From JAAEQG01 sp023133475 (GTDB lineage Bacteria > Planctomycetota > Phycisphaerae > UBA1845), in contig DAOVLE010000086.1 of the NCBI GenBank assembly GCA_030631415.1, positions 1 through 19,062 on the forward strand: 19,062 nucleotides of DNA, read 5' to 3'. The translations under genes were made by a program, and so were the position numbers. Positions 13,046-19,062 of this stretch are shown here, in pieces (positions within the stretch are counted from its first letter, which is position 1; each line of letters opens with the position of its first letter). The notes under the pieces are model-generated. The model saw only the letters and a list, made by a program, of their open reading frames with translations, had not been told where the DNA came from and made no database searches.

Positions 13046-16000
13046 TTATGCCGGCCCGTCCAGCACGCTGGTGAACTCGGTATAGTCGCTCAGGTCGATC
13101 ATTCCGTCCCCGCTCATGTTGGCGGCTTCGCAACCGCCAGATGCCCACTGACCAAAGCAAATCTGGAACGCTGCAAAATCGTCCAGATCAACATCCCCGT
13201 CGCTATCCAGGTCACCGCTGCCGTAGGTGATGCAGGAATCGCTGCCTTCATCGCACCACTCATCCAATCCGCAAGGCGCGTCGCCGGCCCGACATTCACC
13301 GTAGGCATCGCAAGTCTCTATGCCGGTGCAGAAGGCGCCGTCGTCGCAGTCGGGGTCGTTCAGACAATCGCACGGAGGACAGGAGCCGCCGCAATCGATC
13401 AGAACCTCATCCTGATTGAGAATCCCATCGTCGCAGGTTTCCTGCCCGGCACCGACAGCCCATATCTCGATGTCGTCAATGTTCCAGCCGTGGTAGGTCA
13501 CCGTACTATCGGTATTGCCCATGCTCCACCGCAGATAGACCGTCGGCTGGTCGTCGGCGATCGCCGAGATGTCGTAGGCGTGCTGTGACCAACTCGTTTC
13601 GTTCATGCTGTTGTCATAACCCGCGGGGTTCTCCCAGATGGTGGTCCAACTCGAGCCGTTGTTGCTGGCCTGGAAGCGGGCATGGTCGTAGTCGGCTTGC
13701 TCGACACCGAGCCAACGCCAGAACTTCACCTCGACGTCACTGAGCCCCGAGCAGTCGATGGGAAGACTGGTCAGATACTCGGGCGGATCCAGACCGTCGT
13801 CATAGTCGCCGCCCAGGTTATACCCGTACACGTTGTTGCCGGTATGCCCGCTCGACGGATCACCACTGGCCCCACCGGGAACGCCAAATGCCCAGTCGCC
13901 CTGGGTTGTCCAACCGGGGCTGGTGTCCAGGAGCCATTCGTAAGCCAACTGCGGCCCGCCGACCGTCACCGAGATGGTGGCGATGTTGGAGGCCTGCCCG
14001 TCGTAAACGGAAAAAGTGAAGCTGTCATTGCCTGCGTATCCGATCGGGTCCGGCGTGAAGCGGGTCACGTCACCGTGATTGAGCAGCGTGTATGGGGCTG
14101 AGGTGATAGTGCCGCCGTCCGGGTCGCTCAGAATCCCATGACTCGGCAAGGACTCGATGATGTAGTCCAAGGGATTGCCCGCCAGCGAGTCGGCGGTCAG
14201 GGTGATGTCGGAGGTTACATACTGGAGGACACTCACCGAGCCGTCGAAGGCATGGGGCGGGCAGGTCACACCAAGCACCGCAATGCTCAAAGACCAACTG
14301 TTGAGCGTGCCAGTGTCGCCGCCGAAGCCGTCGGTCACCGTCAGCGTCCATGCCCCGGCGGTGGCGGTGTAATCGAAGTCGGCAAGGGTCCCAGGGCCGT
14401 CGGGTGCGGTGCCTTCGCCGTCATCGTCGTATGTCGTTACGATGTCTTCGTCGGAACCGCCGGTGCCGTCGTGCAAACGGACAACCGTGCCGCTCGGCGA
14501 TTCCAACTCGACGGTCAAGTCGCCGATCCAGGTATGGGTTATGTTGATGTCCACATCCACGTCGCCGATGCAGAAGTTGTCCGGCACATTGATGGTGCTG
14601 GTGGTGGTGTTGTGGTCGGTGATCGATTGCGGAACGTCACCGGCAACGAAGACCACCCGGCCAACCTCGAGCGTAATGTTTCGCGTGGTGTCACCCTGGC
14701 CGCTGGAGAGATTGGTGAAGCTTACCGTGGCGTTGTAGATGCCCGGGCTTAGCGACTCGGCGGTGCTGGAGATGCCCACCAGCACATCGTCGGAATCGCC
14801 CAGGCCGTTAAGATTGAGCATTAGTGGCCCCGCCACGCCGTTGAGCGATATCCAGGATTGATTGGCGGACACCCGGACGTTCACCGGGCTGGGGCGTTCG
14901 CTGGTCACCGTGTAATTGATCGAGCCGTTGAATGGTCCTCCGGTGGGGCCACCGGTTTCCAGGCCCTGTTCCGGAGCCACGCTGATGAGTATCTGGCCGA
15001 CGTCGATGGTGTGTAGGCGAGTTTGCTCGCGGTCGTTGGTCACATCGTCGAAGATCACCTCGCGAGTGTATACCCCGGCGTTTAGTGACTCGGGGGCGTC
15101 AAGGGTAACGGTCACAGTGGTTTGCCCGCCGTTAGCCGGCAAGGTGCCAGTGAGCAGGCTGGTGCCGCCGTCGATCAGCAGCGGGGCTGTGCCGGCGCCA
15201 AGACGCACCTCGTAGTTGATGCTGTCAGCCGAATGATTGCTAAGCGTGTAAACCACCGATGGATTGGTGAAAGGCCCGCCCATCGGGCCGAGATGCTCCA
15301 CGTCAGCACCGGGCGAAACGTCCATCCCGAAACCCGAGATGGTGTCCACGTCCCACGCCCCGGTCCCGCTCGAATCCAGCCAATCACTCAAGCGAGAGGA
15401 GGAGGTTCCACCACCGCTCCACGAAATCGAGAACTTGCCGTACCAGTCCGGTTCGTCGTTTCCGCAGGCGGCGTATCCGCCGTGCAACTGCCCGATGACG
15501 CGGTGGTTCTGATCGAACAGCGGCGATCCTGACGATCCGCCTTCAGTCGTGCCCAGGTCCCAGTCGTCGACCCGCACATGGGTGCCGTCGCCCGGCGAGG
15601 TGTCACCGAGGTAGGTGGTGGTCGAGGTCGCTTGATACTCGAAGCTGATGCGCTTCTCGTCAACGCCGGGGTGGTGGATGGCCACCGCCATGCTCGCGTC
15701 ATCGCCGGTGCGATCCCACCCCGCATAGCCGACGTTCCAGTCCGAAGCGGGCATCTCATCGAGCTCTACAAGGGTGAAATCAGAGGGGTCGTAAGTGGCC
15801 CGGAAGTAAGACCCGCTCTGGAAGTCGTTCAGTGAACCATCTGGAGTTCCATCACAGACGGAGGTTTCGTAGTTCCAGTAAACCACCACGGTCGAGGCGT
15901 TGCTCGAAGTCACACCACAATGCTCAGCCGTTATAAAGTATGGAGTGCGATCATAAGAAGTATTGTTGACCATAAAACCGGTGCAAACCGAACTGCCGCT

Positions 16001-16708
16001 CCGCGAGAGCACCGCAACCGTGGATATCTCCGCCAGCCAGCCGTCGCCTTCGGGGCATACCACGTCGATGTTGCACGCCCCCGAACGAAGCCCGGCGGCT
16101 TCGCCGAAACCGCGATAGCCGACGTTGATGGAAGTCAGTTCCAGCTCGAGTTTGTCTCTGGATGACTCAGGAATGGTGACTTCCACCACAATTTCATCGG
16201 AGCGCACGATTGGGGTCCAAAGTTCCCCGTGTGCGGCGTTGTCCCGAGCGGTGAACGGGCGGACAACCTTGCTCATATCCGCAGCATAGATGAGCAACCG
16301 CCCGCCTTCGGGCATGTGATAGCGGGTAAAGCCCAGGTTCAATGATGCCGCCCCGGGTGAAGAAACCCGCAAGCGCCATACCAGCGTGCCTGGCTCCGCT
16401 TTCTCCCACACGCCATTGGTCTGTGGGGTGATTAAAACCGGGTTGGCGATGGCGAACCGCGGGGCGAACCCCGCCATCTCGCGTTCCTCATCCTCGACCG
16501 CGACCGCCTCGCGGTCCACCGCTGCCGCCCTGACCAACGGCACGGCTTGCGTTTCCACCAACACATCGGCGCGTGTCAGTGCCGTCGGTTGCACTTGCCG
16601 TGCCCCGCTCTGTGAGGCAGCGGTATCGAGCTGCCCCTGAAGCGGCGAAGCCGCCGACACCACCACAAAGATCACCACCGCAAGAGACAAGAACTGAGAT
16701 CGAAACAT
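13046..16708 (-). CDS. Secreted Lys-C-like serine protease with multiple C-terminal domains
   Basis: 1220 residues. A signal peptide (MFRSQFLSLAVVIFVVVSAA) implies export. After a propeptide-like region comes a trypsin-fold domain (about 205-450) with a lysyl-endopeptidase-type triad: H263 in YFITAEHCG, D310 in SDFTLVELD and S393 in TEGGSSGSPLFD. Two similar beta-sandwich units (about 460-570, 572-683), each starting near GP(M/T)GGPF, precede a proprotein-convertase P domain (about 695-810), an Ig/cadherin-like unit (820-917), a lectin/MAM-like jelly roll (about 925-1086), a Cys-rich segment (1091-1160) and a dockerin-like end (DLDSDGDVDLDDF, SGDGMIDLSDY). ATG 16708 is chosen over an earlier frame start because GGAGG and the signal peptide follow. 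Likely monocistronic; role inferred as extracellular proteolysis. Confidence 0.88.
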   Translation of the reverse strand: MFRSQFLSLAVVIFVVVSAASPLQGQLDTAASQSGARQVQPTALTRADVLVETQAVPLVRAAAVDREAVAVEDEEREMAGFAPRFAIANPVLITPQTNGVWEKAEPGTLVWRLRVSSPGAASLNLGFTRYHMPEGGRLLIYAADMSKVVRPFTARDNAAHGELWTPIVRSDEIVVEVTIPESSRDKLELELTSINVGYRGFGEAAGLRSGACNIDVVCPEGDGWLAEISTVAVLSRSGSSVCTGFMVNNTSYDRTPYFITAEHCGVTSSNASTVVVYWNYETSVCDGTPDGSLNDFQSGSYFRATYDPSDFTLVELDEMPASDWNVGYAGWDRTGDDASMAVAIHHPGVDEKRISFEYQATSTTTYLGDTSPGDGTHVRVDDWDLGTTEGGSSGSPLFDQNHRVIGQLHGGYAACGNDEPDWYGKFSISWSGGGTSSSRLSDWLDSSGTGAWDVDTISGFGMDVSPGADVEHLGPMGGPFTNPSVVYTLSNHSADSINYEVRLGAGTAPLLIDGGTSLLTGTLPANGGQTTVTVTLDAPESLNAGVYTREVIFDDVTNDREQTRLHTIDVGQILISVAPEQGLETGGPTGGPFNGSINYTVTSERPSPVNVRVSANQSWISLNGVAGPLMLNLNGLGDSDDVLVGISSTAESLSPGIYNATVSFTNLSSGQGDTTRNITLEVGRVVFVAGDVPQSITDHNTTTSTINVPDNFCIGDVDVDINITHTWIGDLTVELESPSGTVVRLHDGTGGSDEDIVTTYDDDGEGTAPDGPGTLADFDYTATAGAWTLTVTDGFGGDTGTLNSWSLSIAVLGVTCPPHAFDGSVSVLQYVTSDITLTADSLAGNPLDYIIESLPSHGILSDPDGGTITSAPYTLLNHGDVTRFTPDPIGYAGNDSFTFSVYDGQASNIATISVTVGGPQLAYEWLLDTSPGWTTQGDWAFGVPGGASGDPSSGHTGNNVYGYNLGGDYDDGLDPPEYLTSLPIDCSGLSDVEVKFWRWLGVEQADYDHARFQASNNGSSWTTIWENPAGYDNSMNETSWSQHAYDISAIADDQPTVYLRWSMGNTDSTVTYHGWNIDDIEIWAVGAGQETCDDGILNQDEVLIDCGGSCPPCDCLNDPDCDDGAFCTGIETCDAYGECRAGDAPCGLDEWCDEGSDSCITYGSGDLDSDGDVDLDDFAAFQICFGQWASGGCEAANMSGDGMIDLSDYTEFTSVLDGPA

Positions 16709-17060
16709 GAGTTTCCGTCCTCCACCAAAGATAAAGTAACCTAATAACATCCGGATTGCGCCGTGTGCCGTGGGATTGCCGCCACCGGAACAGCCAACAG
16801 TTTTATTGTCCTTCGGGATTAAGCAACCCCCCGGTTCACGCCTCCGCATACACGATAGTTTCAGAATAGCAATCAGTGCCTCTTAATACAATCGCCGCGG
16901 CTGTTTTACGGCAATTAAGTTTATAACCGGACCACCCGCACGGCCTTTTAACATGCCAGATTCAAGTCACAGGCAACGTATTCAAGTCGTGACCGACACC
17001 CTGTGCCATCCAATGCGCTAGTGCCGTTTTCGATCAGACTGTTTTGTGTTCCGACGGGTC
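16709..17060. other. Upstream region of the protease gene
   Basis: The protease ribosome-binding site GGAGG is at 16723-16719 on the minus strand. The rest is relatively AT-rich for this window. A weak minus-strand promoter-like pair, TTGTAT and TATTCT with 17-base spacing, lies near 16865-16893. I see no gene here. Confidence 0.4.
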
Positions 17061-17206
17061 GCGCTAGGCCCGGCATTTATGCCGGGTGAAAAGGCCGAAC
17101 GAAGAATCCCCCCCTCCAGTTTCGCCCCGCCGCCGAAGGCGGCGGGGCGAAACTGGAGGGGAAAGACAAGCACTCCAATACCCGGCATAAATGCCGGGCC
17201 TAGCGC
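17061..17206. repeat. Nested double palindrome (27-bp outer and 24-bp inner arms)
   Basis: Outer arms 17061-17087 and 17180-17206 are perfect inverted copies beginning GCGCTAGGCCCGG, and each arm is itself the CCCGGCATTTATGCCGGG hairpin. Inside, 17111-17134 and 17138-17161 form a perfect 24-bp stem (starting CCCCTCCAGTTTCGCC) with a GAA loop. The right outer arm plus CACTCCAATA matches the copy at 336-370. No coding capacity. It has the architecture of a small non-autonomous mobile element. Confidence 0.9.
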
Positions 17207-17534
17207 AAGCGCCAAGTGCCCCACCGCGGGACTACCGAAAATGGGAAATCGTTTTGTATCTGTTCATACACTTACCTTACGCCGCGCAAACCCCAACCCT
17301 CCGCGCACAACCCGGGCCTTACAATGACATGGGCATAAACGCGGCTCACACGTTTCACTATCTGCCGGCGTCTAGGGAGCCTTCACTTTCGCACAAACTC
17401 GACTACAAGTTCCTATAACCGAATTACCACATAAAGTCAACCGGGTACACGACAAATTTTTTCAACTTGGCAAACACCACAACGCAAGGTCATCTTGCCC
17501 GGTGGGTTCCAGCCGCCCAGCGGCGACGGAATAA
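17207..17534. other. Non-coding spacer
   Basis: About 330 bases between two repeat elements, with no credible gene, RNA gene or promoter that I can defend. It ends with a fragment (CGCCCAGCGGCGACGGAATA, 17513-17532) resembling the GGGGCGACGGAATA motif at 4060-4074. Confidence 0.4.
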
Positions 17535-17700
17535 GTAAACATTCAGTAAACCCGTCCAGCCTGTTGTACCGCCGGCATCCTGCCGGCATCCTGCCGGCTG
17601 GAAGCCGGCGGTACGATAGTGTCAAACGCCCTGACCACGCTTGCGTGGCCCTGCGCTCGGTAGTTGATCCGAACCTGCCATGGGTTCACTGAATGTTTAC
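17535..17700. repeat. 166-bp element bounded by TAAACATTCAGTRAACCC inverted repeats
   Basis: The left end 17535-17555 and right end 17682-17700 are inverted copies of GTAAACATTCAGTRAACCC, differing at one base; a third copy stands alone at 2844-2864. Inside is a hairpin at 17566-17614 (GTACCGCCGGC ... GCCGGCGGTAC) that contains a tandem ATCCTGCCGGC duplication, and a CCACGC/GCGTGG mini-hairpin near 17634-17648. No coding capacity. Confidence 0.75.
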
Positions 17701-17725
17701 CGGAATAAAGCTCAGAGCGAACTCT

Positions 17726-17807
17726 GGGGTGCCCCATGGCTTTAGCCGTAGGGGACACCACTCGGCAAACCATTCGTGTCCCCCACCGCTAAAGCGGTGG
17801 GCCACCC
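17726..17807. repeat. Two GGGTGGCCCAT-type palindromic repeats
   Basis: GGGGTGCCCCATGGCTTTAG continuing to GGGGACACC (17726-17759), and GTGTCCCCCACCGCTAAAGC continuing to GGGCCACCC (17776-17807), are copies of the family at 7374-7458 and 10809-10856, here in opposite orientations 16 bases apart. Confidence 0.8.
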
Positions 17808-18082
17808 GCCGTCGTCCGGTGGAGGCGTTGGGCGCGACCGTGGAGCCCGATGTCGATCAGATGACGACAAGCACCTTAACCGTGCAACCTGTTGCGCACT
17901 GTCATCTGCCGACGTCCTCCACAAAGCAATTCGTCTTTTTCAAATTTTGCTTACACCCGTCGCAAGTTTTTTTCTGCACCCGTTCCTGTGCCTATCCTGG
18001 ACGGGTGGATAATCGAACTCGTGACCGCACGTGTTCGGTTCACGGAGGACGGCCTGGCTACGCAGGTGGACATCAGCAGACG
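17808..18082. other. Non-coding stretch next to the ATP-binding protein gene
   Basis: No credible gene. It contains AT-rich tracts (TTTTTCAAATTTTGC and TTTTTTT near 17936-17971). Around 18006-18028 the sequence ATAATCGAACTCGTGACCG resembles the inverted T-loop region of a tRNA, but the flanking bases do not pair as a T-stem. It could be the junction between chromosome and a mobile element, but no matching direct repeat is visible. Confidence 0.35.
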
Positions 18083-18769
18083 CTAATCAAGCATAGGCGA
18101 TCTGGCCTCAGAAGCGCCCCGCGCGATTTCGCCTACCGTGACCAGGACGTTGTCCGTGTGGTAGCTGCCTCGTTTGCACGAGTTGTGCCAGGGCTCCAGG
18201 TCCTGGGACTCGCGAACCTCGATGCAGCAGCCAAGCTCCGGATGGGAACTCGCCTGATCAGATATGAACGGCATCTTCGGACACGCCTTGTCATCAACCG
18301 TGACGTCCATGCCGCAGAAGACGGCGTTTCGGTCCACCGCCGAGGATGTCCATGCCTCATCCTGGAACCGCAGAACCGTTCCCTGTGCTGGTTCTGGATG
18401 GTTCTGAATCTCAACGGGCGCGCCGATCCAGCCGTCACCGCTGATGACAGCCATCTTGCCGTTGGAACGAATCGTGACTTCCCGCGGCGCCAGGCAGAAC
18501 AGCCCTACGCCGGCCGGATCTTCGCTCGATTCCAGAGATTCCTCCCAGCCAGAGCCGCCGAGATCGAGCAGCTTTGCGAAATCCTCGATGCCCTCTCCGT
18601 CGTCGCGAACGGTCACATGTCCGTCATGATTGGTGATCTCCACTCTCGTTGTGCCCGCTCGCCGGGCGTTTTGCAGGACCTCGATGATCCGGCCTTCCAG
18701 CGTTCCAGTGAACAACCGGTTCGCCTTGGACAGCAGTCTTGGGTTTACCATTGCCTGTATGATTTGCAT
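18083..18769 (-). CDS. GHKL-type ATP-binding protein
   Basis: 228 residues with a Bergerat ATP-binding fold: N-box RIIEVLQNARRAGTTRV (27-43), G1 motif VRDDGEGI (54-61), then a GGSGW loop and the G2-like PAGVGLFCLA (85-94). Proteins with exactly this set (ELLQNARRAG, DDGxGI, GGSGWxE, EDPAGxG) are, as I recall, common on plasmids and integrated elements and are uncharacterised. No histidine kinase phosphoacceptor, MutL or Hsp90 middle domain is present, so it is not those proteins. ATG 18769 has GGAGG upstream. A 13-bp-arm palindrome sits 27 bases before the start and a gene of unknown function lies upstream on the same strand. Function unknown. Confidence 0.8.
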   Translation of the reverse strand: MQIIQAMVNPRLLSKANRLFTGTLEGRIIEVLQNARRAGTTRVEITNHDGHVTVRDDGEGIEDFAKLLDLGGSGWEESLESSEDPAGVGLFCLAPREVTIRSNGKMAVISGDGWIGAPVEIQNHPEPAQGTVLRFQDEAWTSSAVDRNAVFCGMDVTVDDKACPKMPFISDQASSHPELGCCIEVRESQDLEPWHNSCKRGSYHTDNVLVTVGEIARGASEARSPMLD

Positions 18770-18795
18770 TGTTCATTCCTCCACATGGTTGTTCT

Positions 18796-18829
18796 TGTGA
18801 CACCATGCAGTGATTCGCATGGTGTCACA
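18796..18829. promoter_or_regulatory. Perfect palindrome upstream of the ATP-binding protein gene
   Basis: TGTGACACCATGC (18796-18808) and GCATGGTGTCACA (18817-18829) are perfect 13-bp arms around an 8-base spacer. It lies in the 149-base gap between the upstream gene stop and the ATP-binding protein start. Without a T-run it is unlikely to be an ordinary terminator. An operator, a recombination site or an mRNA hairpin are all possible. Confidence 0.75.
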
Positions 18830-18918
18830 TAGCCTGGCCTGACGATGCCGTGCGCACGCGCACACGATCTCCATCGTTGTTCAGGCGTTGCTCGAATTCA
18901 TTTCGATGTGCGAGTGAT

Positions 18919-19062
18919 TCAGACGATCTCGAAGGGCGGCAGGTCGGGGACTTGAGGGCAGAGGCTCCGTAGCTTAGCGATGGCTTCCTGGGTCCGTCCG
19001 GCCTCAAGCACAGTCAGCGCTTCCTTCACCGTAGCCGCATCCACAAGGACGATATCACTGCC
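18919..19062 (-). CDS. Unknown protein, C-terminal 47 residues (truncated by window end)
   Basis: The minus-strand frame is open from the window edge and ends at TGA (18921-18919). It encodes a helical, charged stretch including VDAATVKEALTVLEAGRTQE and a closing CPQVPDLPPFEIV. The amphipathic EALTVLEAGRTQEAIAKL part is helix-repeat-like. I do not recognise the family. It is on the same strand as the ATP-binding protein gene and could share a transcript with it. Confidence 0.55.
   Translation of the reverse strand, partial: GSDIVLVDAATVKEALTVLEAGRTQEAIAKLRSLCPQVPDLPPFEIV

Noticed and set aside
18003..18040. Possible tRNA 3' end (ATCGAACTCGTGACC)
   Set aside because: The bases flanking the T-loop-like string do not pair as a T-stem and no acceptor or anticodon arm could be found.
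17693..18832. Long plus-strand open frame covering repeats and the ATP-binding protein gene
   Set aside because: It begins in palindromic repeats and is antisense to a frame with clear N-box, G1 and G2 ATPase motifs.

Overview
The window looks like chromosomal DNA of a planctomycete, most likely Phycisphaerae-like and probably from a metagenome assembly. This is inferred from a huge secreted protease ending in a dockerin-like DxDxDG repeat, several pseudopilins carrying jelly-roll/LamG/PKD-type domains, high GC, and above all the many short palindromic repeats packed between genes. No rRNA, tRNA or CRISPR array was found.

Layout. (1) 1-500: a transposon graveyard, with an internally deleted IS1634-type transposase remnant (minus) and an IS481-type fragment (plus) beside a CCCGGCATTTATGCCGGG hairpin. 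(2) 540-2816, plus strand: a probable promoter and a translation operon rpmB-gatC-gatA (ribosomal protein L28 and two subunits of the tRNA-dependent amidotransferase); gatB is not in the window. (3) 3087-9092, minus strand: a six-gene pseudopilin cluster, read right to left as two GspG-like, GspH-like, GspJ-like, GspI-like and GspK/PilX-like. The last three carry extra globular domains (jelly-roll plus LamG-like, PKD, CBM4/9-like), suggesting a pseudopilus or pilus tip decorated with binding modules. (4) 9381-12039, minus strand: an isocitrate/isopropylmalate dehydrogenase family enzyme followed by an MmgE/PrpD family protein. (5) 12306-12611: a small membrane protein. (6) 13046-16708: a 1220-residue secreted Lys-C-like serine protease with beta-sandwich, P, Ig-like, lectin-like, Cys-rich and dockerin-like parts. 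(7) 16709-18082: 1.4 kb of repeats with no credible gene. (8) 18083-19062, minus strand: a GHKL-type ATP-binding protein of a kind I associate with mobile elements, and the 3' end of an upstream gene, with a strong palindrome between them.

The most distinctive feature is the repeat load and how it touches genes. At least eight sorts of hairpin or tandem repeat occur. A GTAGGGCGGGT-type element supplies the TAG stop codon of both gatC and the gspK-like gene; a GGGTGGCCCATCGC palindrome is translated as the N-terminal leader of the gspH-like gene; and a 78-bp duplication of the gspI/gspK junction flanks another repeat cluster, leaving a dead copy of the gspK start. These are direct sequence observations; their consequences are inference.
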